Shown here: positions 19,788 through 27,871 of the stretch, one piece after another
How the letters are laid out: each line of letters begins with the position of its first letter
Numbering within the stretch: position 1 is the stretch's first letter
Translations under genes and position numbers: made by a program
DNA from: Opitutia bacterium
GTDB lineage: Bacteria > Verrucomicrobiota > Verrucomicrobiia > Opitutales > Opitutaceae
Reading direction: 5' to 3'
DNA length: 32,588 nt
NCBI GenBank assembly: GCA_947467625.1
Contig: CANIJN010000033.1
Coordinates: 1 to 32,588 of the forward strand
Notes under the pieces: model-generated
What the model was told of the DNA's origin: nothing
The model's input: only the letters and a program-made list of their open reading frames with translations
Database searches by the model: none

Positions 19788-22031
19788 TTAAAAGCGGCTA
19801 CCCAGCGAAAACGACGTGGTGCGCGGGGCGCCACGCGTCTGGAACCCCTCCCAGTATTGGATATCAGTTACGTTTTGCTGCCGAACCGAGAAGCTTACCT
19901 TTTTTCTAAAAATCGTCGTGCGATAGGCAATGCTCGCATCCTGCCGCGTGAAGCCCGGCACCGTGGGCCGACGGCTGTCGCGAAAAACCACACTATGAGT
20001 GAGCGTGATCCCCTTCAGGACGCTACCAGGGAGATCATATTTATGAAAAAAGCTCCACGATTCGCGTCCGGGACCTTGCGAAACCGGGCCACCCACCGAG
20101 GCGGGGTTCGCCTTGTTGGCGGTCACGAAGGCGTGCAGATTCGTGTAGGTCGCGGCTATTTGATAACCTTCCGCGACCTTGATCATGACATCGGACTCCC
20201 AACCGCGCGAGCGCGCGGAAACATCTTGAATGCTCCGGTTGCCAGTAACAACCAGTGGATCAAGACCCGCCGCGATGATATCAGACGAATTAGCTTGGCG
20301 CTGCCCATTGATCTGATCGACCTGAAAACCAGCCGCGTTGAAGTAGATGCGATTTTGCAACCAGGCCGTCTTGATGCCGACATCGTAGCCCTTACCCTCG
20401 ATCTGCTGGTCCAGAGGTTTGCCAAACATATCAATCGCACTCACGGGGACGCCGGCAAACGAACGACTGATCGAGGAGTAGAGCGAAGCCGCCTCAGTGA
20501 GTCGATACACCCCCCCGACAGTGGGCGAGTTGGCGTTCTCAGAAACCTTTTGGTATCGGCCGAGCGCGTCGGTCGCAATCGGGTTGCGATTGATAATGGT
20601 GCCCTCGTCGTGCCGAACGCCGATCATGAGGTGGGCGCGCTCTTGCCAGGCGCCGATCACGTTCGTCAGTGAAACCCCGCGCCTTCGCGCATGGGCGTGG
20701 AGACGCGTATTGGGAAGCGTGTACCGTGACATGTCCAACATCTGAACCCACGCGGGTTGCTCGGTCGCACCGAACACATATGCGGTGAGCGCCGGCGTAT
20801 TGTCGCGGATTCGAATGTCGTCCGTATCAATGTACTCGGCTCCGAGGATCGCTTGGTGAGAAAGGCCCGCGTACTTGAATTTGCCGACGAGATCCGCTTG
20901 TGCGGTGTAGGTGTTGACGGTTTCGTCATCATTGGTCGACGAGAGTGCGTTGGTACTAGGAATCGTCAGGCCGTTCAGCACGCGAGTAGTAATTTGAGTC
21001 CCACTGAGGCGGCGGTCCACGCGGTGCATACGCGTGAAATTTCCGCTGACACGCAGTGAGACCATTGAGTTGAAGCGATGCTCAATTTGGTGACCGCCGC
21101 GGAAGATATGCTCGGTCCGGCGGTTATTGGGCCCGAGCGGATTGAACTCCCACGGGATGAACGTGCCATTAAGGTTCAGTCCATTAATGGCCCCGTTACC
21201 ATGCCAAGTGAGCGCCGCAAGCGGAGACGAGCTGGCGACCGTACTCCGCGGGGAGGGTGGATTGGCCAGATAATCGAAATATTCGATGTTGGCGTTGTAG
21301 CGGGTCCGATCGGAAAACTTAAACGACACTGCTCCATAGTAAACAGTCCGGTTAGACCACGCGAATTGCTGCCAGCCGTCGCCGGCCTGGCGCACCAAGA
21401 CCAGGCGCGTGGCGAGGCGAGGGTTAATCGGTAGGGAAACGTCAACCTCGCCTCGGCGCATGCCCCAAGAATCGCCCCGCAAATTCAGGGAGGTTTCCGC
21501 GCGGGAGCGAGGCACTTTGGTAATCGAGTTGATCATGCCGCCGGGTTCCGAGACTCCCGCGAGCAGCGAGCTAGGTCCCTTTAATACCTCGACGCGATCC
21601 ACCGTAGCGGAGTCATACAGCATGCCGGCAAACGGCTCGCGCTGACCGTTGCGGTAGGGCTTATTTTGGCGGAACCCACGAACTTGGTAGGTGTTGCTAT
21701 CGTTGGTCTGATCTTGTCCGCCCACATTGGTGATGCCGCTCATGTAGTCGGTCGCATCCGTGAGCGTGAGCGCGCCAATATCACTGAGAAACTCGCTCGT
21801 CATGATCTGCATAGAGCGAGGCAAATCGCGGAGGTCGAGGTTGGTTCGCGTACCGGAAAGTGTATTGGTCGCAAGCCAACCATCGGCCGTACCGGCGACA
21901 TTAAACTCAGCCAAGACGATAGTCTCCTCCGCCGTAGGTTTAGCCGGCAAATCCGCTGCGGGCAAGAATGAGCTGAACCATGTCGCCGCGAACACCGCCG
22001 GCCAGAGCAATCGGGTCATTGGGATTTCCAT
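19788..22031 (-). CDS. TonB-dependent outer-membrane receptor
   Basis: 747 residues. A signal peptide (MTRLLWPAVFAATWFSSFLPAADLP) precedes a plug domain (about 40-170), with TRTNLDLRDLPRSMQIMTSEF, YQVRGF, VDRVEVLKGPSSLLAG and PGGMINSITKVP typical of the FhuA/FpvA-like siderophore-receptor group. A 22-strand-type barrel follows and ends in the outer-membrane C-terminal Phe (SLGSRF). Such receptors import siderophores, but in Opitutaceae the same fold also imports oligosaccharides. No ferric-siderophore genes are near. The position upstream of a same-strand sugar-catabolism operon hints at a sugar ligand. No SusD partner is seen. A second ATG at 22019 fits the signal peptide equally well. Confidence 0.93.
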   Translation of the reverse strand: MEIPMTRLLWPAVFAATWFSSFLPAADLPAKPTAEETIVLAEFNVAGTADGWLATNTLSGTRTNLDLRDLPRSMQIMTSEFLSDIGALTLTDATDYMSGITNVGGQDQTNDSNTYQVRGFRQNKPYRNGQREPFAGMLYDSATVDRVEVLKGPSSLLAGVSEPGGMINSITKVPRSRAETSLNLRGDSWGMRRGEVDVSLPINPRLATRLVLVRQAGDGWQQFAWSNRTVYYGAVSFKFSDRTRYNANIEYFDYLANPPSPRSTVASSSPLAALTWHGNGAINGLNLNGTFIPWEFNPLGPNNRRTEHIFRGGHQIEHRFNSMVSLRVSGNFTRMHRVDRRLSGTQITTRVLNGLTIPSTNALSSTNDDETVNTYTAQADLVGKFKYAGLSHQAILGAEYIDTDDIRIRDNTPALTAYVFGATEQPAWVQMLDMSRYTLPNTRLHAHARRRGVSLTNVIGAWQERAHLMIGVRHDEGTIINRNPIATDALGRYQKVSENANSPTVGGVYRLTEAASLYSSISRSFAGVPVSAIDMFGKPLDQQIEGKGYDVGIKTAWLQNRIYFNAAGFQVDQINGQRQANSSDIIAAGLDPLVVTGNRSIQDVSARSRGWESDVMIKVAEGYQIAATYTNLHAFVTANKANPASVGGPVSQGPGRESWSFFHKYDLPGSVLKGITLTHSVVFRDSRRPTVPGFTRQDASIAYRTTIFRKKVSFSVRQQNVTDIQYWEGFQTRGAPRTTSFSLGSRF

Positions 22032-22188
22032 AGGATGACGAGCCTAACAAAACACCCGCGGAAGGGAAACTGGATTTTCAGGAGGGATCGGATTCGAGAG
22101 GGTTTAAGGGCCACCTATAAAACCCCTAGAGAGCACTCACTTGCATGGGTCGAAGGTTGTGCCGTAGTGAGGTTTTAAAGCTTCGCGG
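22032..22188. promoter_or_regulatory. Upstream region of the TonB receptor
   Basis: 157 bases between the receptor start and the end of the hicA remnant. This must hold the receptor promoter, reading leftward. A TATAAAA-like stretch lies at about 22117-22124. No clear Fur box or other operator was recognised. Confidence 0.35.
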
Positions 22189-22420
22189 TCAGAGCAGATT
22201 CCGCAGGTCAGCCTTACTCAGCCCGGCTTGGTCCAGGATGTCGCTCAGCGTTCCCCGGACGGACTTCCCGGTGAAACAGGACAATCGTGCGCTGACACCG
22301 CCCGGGCTTCGGTTTCTCGAGCGAGACAGGGCTCCCTTTTTACCGCAGGACCACAAATCCAGCCCGCCGCAGCGCTCCAAACAGCCACCTACCCGATAAG
22401 CCGGGCTGGTGCCGGCCCAT
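22189..22420 (-). pseudogene. hicA: Decayed hicA toxin gene
   Basis: Read from ATG 22420, the frame gives LSGRWLFGALRRAGFVVLR, a typical HicA N-terminus, then a TAA at 22340-22342, then KGSPVSLEKPKPG, IVLFHREVRPG, and after a one-base insertion near 22250-22256 the expected GTLSDILDQAGLSKADLRNLL and a TGA. HicA toxins are small double-stranded-RNA-binding-fold mRNA interferases whose catalytic His sits in K/R-G-S-H. Here that His is Pro. One nonsense codon, one frameshift and loss of the catalytic residue make it inactive. It lies directly after the equally broken hicB. Confidence 0.82.
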
Positions 22421-22629
22421 GCGCCGACAGCCAGCGTGGCCAGATAGACTTCCTTCAGCCGCGGTGGCCGGAGCTCGCCGCCCCAAATCTCCGATTAAAG
22501 CGCCACCGCTTTCTACAAATTCTTTTGGGCGACAGCCAACTTGCGAACCTGGGTCGTGACGGAGAAATCCAGGCGCTGGGCTGCAAACCAATCGCCATCC
22601 CGCACAACTACCGCGTGGATTGAATTTAT
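22418..22629 (-). pseudogene. hicB: Decayed hicB antitoxin gene
   Basis: A single frame from 22629 gives IHAVVVRDGDWFAAQRLDF, then LAVAQKNL, a TAG, KAVAL, a TAA, and then GELRPPRLKEVYLATLAVGA. This is the HicB RNase-H-like partial domain (usual pattern: strand, EGDW-x-AQ, then EA-x-x-NL-x-EA). The start codon position reads ATA in place of ATG, and there are two stops in frame. The end reads GCATGG at the hicA ATG, so an ancestral ATGA overlap between the two genes is likely. The order antitoxin then toxin is one of the two known hic layouts. No DNA-binding domain follows. Confidence 0.75.
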
Positions 22630-22845
22630 GACTAGGCGCGATCCAGGATCCCCTGCATCCAAAATGGCCGAACGGGGTCAGAGAAGCTTTGGGGTTGGGG
22701 CGAAGGGTTCCTTCATCCTTTTCCCCCGAGCGGGCACTCGTCCGCCATGGGCAGTCCCCGAGATTTTCTCCGTAGACGATGAGCGGTAGGACTGACGCAC
22801 GTTTCACCCCTGGGCGAAACCCATGAGCGTCTGTCGTGATCCCTT
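22630..22845. other. Non-coding stretch with a 20-bp near-palindrome
   Basis: Between the hicB remnant and the YndJ-like gene stop. It holds a near-perfect palindrome at 22801-22820 (gtttcaccc with gggcgaaac, one mismatch, 2-base loop) 26 bases past the YndJ-like stop. It has no T-run, so it could be a weak terminator or a protein site. Nothing else is recognised. Confidence 0.45.
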
Positions 22846-23787
22846 CTACCGCCACACCCGGCCCCAGGCCAACACTCCACACAGCCCGAAGCCAAGCGCG
22901 TTAACCGTTCCGTTCACGGCGCGCATCCACGGCACCGTGAGCCAGGGCATCGTCGGTGCCAAAAACCCGCGCGCCGCGAAGGCAGCCGCCAGCGTCATCG
23001 CGAAAAACAGCGATACGCCCGCCACGAAAAACAAGCCACGTTGCAACCCTGATCCCGTCTTCCTCTCCATCGCCAACCGCACGTGCAGCACCGCCAGGAC
23101 CCCACCCGCCAGCGCGAGTCCGCATCCCGCGGCAGACTCGAAGGCTGGACCCCAGCCGAGTTGAGTTAGGCTGACGCCCGCCGCCACGGCCGGTACCCCG
23201 AGCAGCGCGCCCACCGCCGCCCGCGTCGCGAGCCGCGATTCCGGAAACGCCCGGACCGTCAGCCCCGCCAACAACGGCAGCAATAGTCCCGCGAAATGAA
23301 AATGCACCGCTGTCAGCGCCACGATCGCTTCGTCAAATCCCAGCGGCCGATGCCCCGCCCGATCGGCAAACACCCACGCACCGCCGACCCCTAGAAAAAT
23401 AAACGCCGCATCTCCGCACAACCGGTCAAACGACCGCCGCCAGCCACCATGCCTCACCCGCAACCACCCGGTGGTCGCGATCATGCCACACACCACCACC
23501 CATGGCACCGCCGCCAGCGCCGCCGCTCCTCCCGCCGGCAGCGCACACGCCCACGCGAGCAACCCGGCCGCGGGCAATTGCGCCACGCGCGTCCACCCCA
23601 CCCACCACGTCACCCGTCCGGCTGCGTCGTTCTCCGCCGCCAGTTCCAACGCCAACGGCACCAAGACGAGTGCCGCGAACAACAACCAACCTTGCGCCCA
23701 CGCTTCGTGCTGAAAACTCGGCACGCGCCATGCCACCCAAGCAGCCCACACGACTCCTCCGGCCATGGCCCGTTGGTGGGCATTCAT
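22846..23787 (-). CDS. YndJ-like integral membrane protein
   Basis: 313 residues, Ala/Gly/Val/Leu-rich, with about eight to nine hydrophobic segments spread over its length. A central TAVHFHFAGLLLPLLAGL and a final AVNGTVNALGFGLCGVLAW are the marks I associate with YndJ-like proteins, a family of unknown function. The two His residues of the HFHF motif inside a membrane segment could bind metal or heme; this is speculation. It has an AGAGG just before the ATG. It stands alone, divergent from the AMP nucleosidase gene, 186 bases away. The very GC-rich third positions match the neighbouring genes, so no sign of recent transfer. Confidence 0.72.
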   Translation of the reverse strand: MNAHQRAMAGGVVWAAWVAWRVPSFQHEAWAQGWLLFAALVLVPLALELAAENDAAGRVTWWVGWTRVAQLPAAGLLAWACALPAGGAAALAAVPWVVVCGMIATTGWLRVRHGGWRRSFDRLCGDAAFIFLGVGGAWVFADRAGHRPLGFDEAIVALTAVHFHFAGLLLPLLAGLTVRAFPESRLATRAAVGALLGVPAVAAGVSLTQLGWGPAFESAAGCGLALAGGVLAVLHVRLAMERKTGSGLQRGLFFVAGVSLFFAMTLAAAFAARGFLAPTMPWLTVPWMRAVNGTVNALGFGLCGVLAWGRVWR

Positions 23788-23973
23788 GTCCTCTTTTCTG
23801 TCCTGCCATCATCGCGCAACACTCTCATTACCCTATCGAGTAGCGCGCGCCGCGGGTCTGCAAGCTCTGCCGATGCGACCGTGCCGATCCTGCCGCCAGA
23901 CGTCCCGTAGCCACCTCGCCGGGCCGAATCTTTTTCCGTGTCTTCCGTGTATTCAGCGGGCAAAACTCGCTCC

Positions 23974-24744
23974 ATGAAATCCCGCAAGGACATCGTCGAA
24001 AACTGGCTGCCGCGTTACACGGGCGTCCCGCTTAAGGAATTCGGCGACTACATTCTCCTCACCAACTTCGATCGCTACGTCCACCTCTTCGCCGAGTGGC
24101 ACCGCGTCCCCATCTGCGGCAAAGACAAACCGATGCCCAGCGCCACCTCGGGCGAAATCACGATCATTAATTTTGGCATGGGTAGCGCCACCGCCGCCAC
24201 CGTGATGGATCTCCTCAGCGCGATCCAACCCAAGGCCGTCCTCTTCCTCGGCAAATGCGGTGGACTCAAGCACCGTGCCGAACTCGGCGACCTGATCCTC
24301 CCCATCGCTGCCATCCGCGGCGAGGGCACCAGCAACGACTACTTCCCTCCCGAGGTACCCTCGCTCCCTGCGTTCGCCCTCCAGAAAGCCATCTCGACCA
24401 CCATCCGCGATTTCGCGCGCGATTACTGGACCGGCACCGTCTACACCACCAACCGGCGCGTCTGGGAACACGACGAAGTCTTCAAAGAATATTTAAAAAA
24501 AGTCCGCGCCCTCGCGATCGATATGGAGACAGCCACGATTTTCATCACCGGTTTTTATAACGAGATCGCGACCGGAGCCCTCCTGCTCGTCTCCGACCAA
24601 CCGATGACACCCGAAGGCATCAAGACCGCCGAAAGCGACAAACAGATCGACGAAACGTACGTCAAGGATCACCTGGAGATCGGCATCGCCTCGCTGAAAC
24701 AACTCATCAACAAAGGCATGACCGTAAAGCACCTGAAGTTTTGA
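23974..24744 (+). CDS. amn: AMP nucleosidase, short form
   Basis: 256 residues from ATG 23974; an upstream ATG at 23938 adds 12 unrelated residues. The enzyme splits AMP into adenine and ribose 5-phosphate in the cytosol. The nucleoside-phosphorylase fold shows FLGKCGGLKHRAELGDLILP (91-110), the ribose-binding AIDMETATIF (Glu185) and the catalytic region LVSDQPMTPEG (Asp208). E. coli Amn is 484 residues with an extra N-terminal regulatory domain; this protein corresponds to the catalytic half only, as in several other phyla. The RGEGTSNDYFPPEVPSLP segment is characteristic of Amn rather than of purine nucleoside phosphorylase. It appears monocistronic. Confidence 0.92.
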   Translation: MKSRKDIVENWLPRYTGVPLKEFGDYILLTNFDRYVHLFAEWHRVPICGKDKPMPSATSGEITIINFGMGSATAATVMDLLSAIQPKAVLFLGKCGGLKHRAELGDLILPIAAIRGEGTSNDYFPPEVPSLPAFALQKAISTTIRDFARDYWTGTVYTTNRRVWEHDEVFKEYLKKVRALAIDMETATIFITGFYNEIATGALLLVSDQPMTPEGIKTAESDKQIDETYVKDHLEIGIASLKQLINKGMTVKHLKF

Positions 24745-24830
24745 GAGCCTGTGCCGAGCTTCGTCGCCGTGGTAGGCAGCAAACGTGCTCGCGCTCGCGG
24801 GCAGAGGACGAGCTCCCGCCGTCCGAGTGC

Positions 24831-24850
24831 GTAGTCCCGCCTTCAGCCGG
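24831..24850. repeat. REP-like motif copy
   Basis: The sequence gtagtcccgccttcagccgg shares the core agtcccgcc-tt with the hairpin arm at 1530-1548. It lies between the convergent amn and H-x-H-P protein genes, the usual place for REP-type elements. Here the hairpin itself is imperfect (CCGCC-TTCA-GCCGG). Confidence 0.4.
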
Positions 24851-24861
24851 TCCGCGCCAGC

Positions 24862-25848
24862 TCAATTCACTACCTCAAACCAAAACGGCGCGAACACCTC
24901 ACTGCCATCCAGGTTCACTTGCGCCCAGATCACATACCGTCCAGCGCTCGGAATCGTGATTTTGAAATTCAGCTCCGGCCGGATCGCGTCCGGTTTTTTC
25001 GTCAAATCAGCCTCGACGGGATGGAGGTGCGCAAATCCGCTCCGTGCTTCGTCAAAGGCCACGAGATGCGCGTAGGCTCCCATCACTGGCTCCATCACCA
25101 CGACGCCACCATCGTGCCGCGCCACTGAGAATTTCAAATCCGCCGGTTGCCCCGCCCGCAGCGGCGTCACCACCGCATCGAGCAAAAAACGAAACTCCTT
25201 TTTCTCCGCCCGCAACGGAAACGTCCCGGGCACACCCGGCCGCGTGGGGCTGACGCTCAGCAAGCGATCATCGGCCACTTCAAGGTCCGCACTCGCATAA
25301 AGTCCTCGCCCCGTCGCCGCCGGCGTAAAATCCGCAAACACCCGATACTTCCCTCCGCGCTGCGGCGTATACGAAAACGTCCATTCTCCCGGCACCCGCC
25401 CCGGTTCCGGATGCACATGCTGATAGTCTTCCAGGGTCGGATCGACGATCAGGAGGTGCAATTTCCTCGTGTGCGCGACGAGCAAGTCCTGCGACTCGAT
25501 CACCTTACCGTTCGCCGTGCGCAACATCACCGTGTTCCGCCCTTCGTGGTCGGCCTGCAGGTCCATCCCCGGGCGCAGGGTTCGCCCGGCTTCCAACCCC
25601 GGGTCCCAGCGCACCGTCATCGCGACCGGCGAGCGCACCGCCACGACCGGAATAAATTGCGGATTGGAGGGATCGCAAAAATCGATCGCGTTCTGCCCAC
25701 TCACCCTGAAATCCATGTGATTCAGATTGGTGCCCGTCGGCAGAAATCGCATCCCCACAAACATCGCTAACGCCCCCGCCGTGATCCACGCGAGCTGCGT
25801 CCGCTGCTGCGGGCCGAGCTTCCCGGTCGATTCGCTTGCCGTACTCAC
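24862..25848 (-). CDS. Membrane-anchored protein with two H-x-H-P motifs (putative copper binding)
   Basis: 328 residues from a GTG at 25848 whose GTGA overlaps the SCO1 stop by 4 bases. The longer frame upstream only repeats the SCO1 gene in another frame. One N-terminal transmembrane anchor (about 18-36) is followed by a periplasmic part that looks like beta-sandwich domains. Two related blocks are seen: His126, His131 then YQHVHPEP (His144, His146), and His261 then FAHLHPVEA (His274, His276), each followed by a strand-rich segment (GGKYRVFADF; AGRYVIWAQV). The repeated pattern suggests duplicated FixH/YtkA-like domains. Translational coupling to SCO1 suggests a role in copper handling or oxidase assembly, which is an inference. 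No named family is assigned. Confidence 0.8.
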   Translation of the reverse strand: MSTASESTGKLGPQQRTQLAWITAGALAMFVGMRFLPTGTNLNHMDFRVSGQNAIDFCDPSNPQFIPVVAVRSPVAMTVRWDPGLEAGRTLRPGMDLQADHEGRNTVMLRTANGKVIESQDLLVAHTRKLHLLIVDPTLEDYQHVHPEPGRVPGEWTFSYTPQRGGKYRVFADFTPAATGRGLYASADLEVADDRLLSVSPTRPGVPGTFPLRAEKKEFRFLLDAVVTPLRAGQPADLKFSVARHDGGVVVMEPVMGAYAHLVAFDEARSGFAHLHPVEADLTKKPDAIRPELNFKITIPSAGRYVIWAQVNLDGSEVFAPFWFEVVN

Positions 25849-26801
25849 CGCCGCATCCTCGACACAAATTCCTTCGGCTCCCACGCACTCCCATCTGCGC
25901 GATGGACGATTTTCCCGTCCTCGCCGATCAGCAACGTCGTGAGGGTGTGTTGCAAAAGGTCTCCCTTGAGTTCCGCGATCACCCCAAACTGTGTCAGCAA
26001 ATCCCGCACCGCCGCCTCCGGCCCAGTGAGCAAGGAAAAATTCCGCGTATCGATCCCTCGCGCCACCGCATACTCCTTCAAGACCCCGGGTGTATCGTAC
26101 GCCGGCTCGAGGGTGATCGACACAAACTCGATTTCCTTCGCACCCGCTTCGGCCGCCAACGTCTGCGCGGAGATCATTTTCGTCGTCGAGGCCGGGCACA
26201 TCGTCGCCACCGGACAACGCGTGAAAATGAAATTGATCATCACCATCTTACCGCGAAAACGCCCGCTCTGCACCACCCCTCCATTTTGATCATAGAGCGA
26301 AAAATCCGGGATCGCCTCGCCAATCTCGCGATAGGCGTTCTTGCCGCGCGTAAAGGTATCCTGCCTCAACTGCATCGCCCCCGCCGCCACCGCCGCCGTC
26401 GGGGCCTGGTCGTTTGGCCAAATCTTCTCCAACCGGAAATCGCCGGCCTTGCTCGGGATCATTTCCGCCCGAATCTTTTGCCCCGCCTTCGCCACGGCCG
26501 CATCGCCGCTCGAAACCAAAAACTCCATCGTCATCGCCGGCATGTAGCCCTTAATCTCGTCATGGAACACCACGAGTACCTTCTTCGCCAAGTCCACCGA
26601 GACGATCACGCCCGTCAGCGGATAGCGCTCTGCCGCCGCCCCTTTTTCCACCACCCTACCCGCCTGAACCGGCGCTGATGCCACCGTCGTCGTCGCTCGG
26701 GCCGCCTCTCTACCGTCAACCGACTTTTCTGCTTGCGAGCACGCCACGAGGCCGAGCGACCACGTCGCACCGACCCACATGGCTGAAGCATAAGATTGCA
26801 T
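25845..26801 (-). CDS. SCO1/SenC lipoprotein with N-terminal CusF-like copper domain
   Basis: 318 residues from ATG 26801 (the codon before it is GTG). A lipoprotein signal ends SLGLVAC, with Cys21 as the lipidated residue. Residues about 60-128 form a CusF-like domain with the Met motif GYMPAMTMEF. Residues about 160-318 are the SCO/thioredoxin fold: IPDFSLYDQNG, FTRCPVATMCP with Cys196 and Cys202, and LLQHTLTTLL with His285. SCO1 delivers copper to, or reduces, the Cu-A site of cytochrome c oxidase subunit II. The Cys pair is spaced C-x5-C in place of the classical C-x3-C. It is divergent from ctaA and overlaps the downstream H-x-H-P gene. Confidence 0.93.
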   Translation of the reverse strand: MQSYASAMWVGATWSLGLVACSQAEKSVDGREAARATTTVASAPVQAGRVVEKGAAAERYPLTGVIVSVDLAKKVLVVFHDEIKGYMPAMTMEFLVSSGDAAVAKAGQKIRAEMIPSKAGDFRLEKIWPNDQAPTAAVAAGAMQLRQDTFTRGKNAYREIGEAIPDFSLYDQNGGVVQSGRFRGKMVMINFIFTRCPVATMCPASTTKMISAQTLAAEAGAKEIEFVSITLEPAYDTPGVLKEYAVARGIDTRNFSLLTGPEAAVRDLLTQFGVIAELKGDLLQHTLTTLLIGEDGKIVHRADGSAWEPKEFVSRMRR

Positions 26802-26887
26802 CACACTACGGATTCGCTCGCGGATAACTTTGTCAAAGGGTTTGCGGACGACAGTTCCAGAGCTTCTGGTGTTGGGTGAAATTATTC

Positions 26888-27871
26888 ATGGCCTTGTCTT
26901 CCCACCCTCCACGCACTGCCACGCACCAGCCTCGTCTCGCGGTTTTCGCCGCCTTCGCGAGCGTGTGGGTCTTCGTTCTCGTCGCCTTGGGAGCGTTCAC
27001 AACGAGCATCGGAGCCGGGATGGCGTTCGTCGATTGGCCGCTCTCGAATGGCTCGGTCAACCCCGCCGGTTGGCTCAACGATATCGCGATGTTCGCCGAA
27101 CATTCGCATCGCCTCTCCGGGGCCACGATGGGGCTCATCGCCATCGCCCTTGCGATCTGGCTCTACCGCACGGAATCCCGGGCTTGGTTGCGCCGCCTCG
27201 GTTGGATCGGTCTCGTGATCGTCGGCCTCCAAGGTTTCATTGGCGGCCAACGTGTCTTGCTCGACGCCACTCACGTCCCAAGGTTCGCCATGTCGCTCGG
27301 CCAGATGCTCCGCGTGCCCCACGGCGTCCTCGCCCAACTCTACATCTGCCTCCTGATCGCGATTGCCACTGCCTGCTCGAAATCATGGATTGAGCAGCCC
27401 CTCGCGATCAGCCCCCGCGTGCGCCGCACCGCTCTCATCTGCACCTCTCTGCTGCTCGTGCAATTGACCATTGCGGTGTTTATTCGTCACAACAACGCCG
27501 GCCTCGCCATCCCCTTCTTCCCCTACTCCACCGCGCAACACGCGCTGTTGCCGCCCCAGTGGGATTTCCGCGTGGCACTCCAATTCGCGCATCGCTGCAT
27601 GGCTCTCGTGCTCACCGTTGCGCTGGCCCTCCTCGTCATTTTCGTCCGCCGCGATCGCGCTTCCACGCTGCCGATGCGCGCTGCCGCCTCCGCGCTGATC
27701 AGTCTTCTTGCACTGCAAATTTTCCTCGGTGCCCAGATCATCTGGACGTTCCGCCGTTCCGATGTGACGACCGCTCACGTCATCGTCGGCGCACTCACCC
27801 TCGCGACGACGTTTTGGCTCACGTGGACAGCCCATCGCGATACGCTCCAGCAACGTTCTTCCGCACCATGA
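26888..27871 (+). CDS. ctaA: Heme A synthase CtaA/COX15
   Basis: 327 residues from ATG 26888, which has GGGTGA 8 bases upstream; a GTG at 26876 in frame is the alternative. The protein has eight predicted membrane helices. Heme-ligand and family motifs: EHSHRLSGA (71-79), LRVPHGVLAQL (His145), IRHNNAGLAIP, LQFAHRCMALV and TTAHVIVGAL. CtaA oxidises the methyl group of heme O to the formyl of heme A in the cytoplasmic membrane. The stop overlaps the ctaB start (ATGA), so heme O and heme A synthesis are coupled. The Cys pair seen in some bacterial CtaA loops is not obvious. Confidence 0.93.
   Translation: MALSSHPPRTATHQPRLAVFAAFASVWVFVLVALGAFTTSIGAGMAFVDWPLSNGSVNPAGWLNDIAMFAEHSHRLSGATMGLIAIALAIWLYRTESRAWLRRLGWIGLVIVGLQGFIGGQRVLLDATHVPRFAMSLGQMLRVPHGVLAQLYICLLIAIATACSKSWIEQPLAISPRVRRTALICTSLLLVQLTIAVFIRHNNAGLAIPFFPYSTAQHALLPPQWDFRVALQFAHRCMALVLTVALALLVIFVRRDRASTLPMRAAASALISLLALQIFLGAQIIWTFRRSDVTTAHVIVGALTLATTFWLTWTAHRDTLQQRSSAP

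Noticed and set aside
23925-23960. Repeated ccgtgtcttccgtgtattc upstream of amn
   Set aside because: Only a short partial duplication of ttccgtgt; too little to call a repeat element or regulator site.
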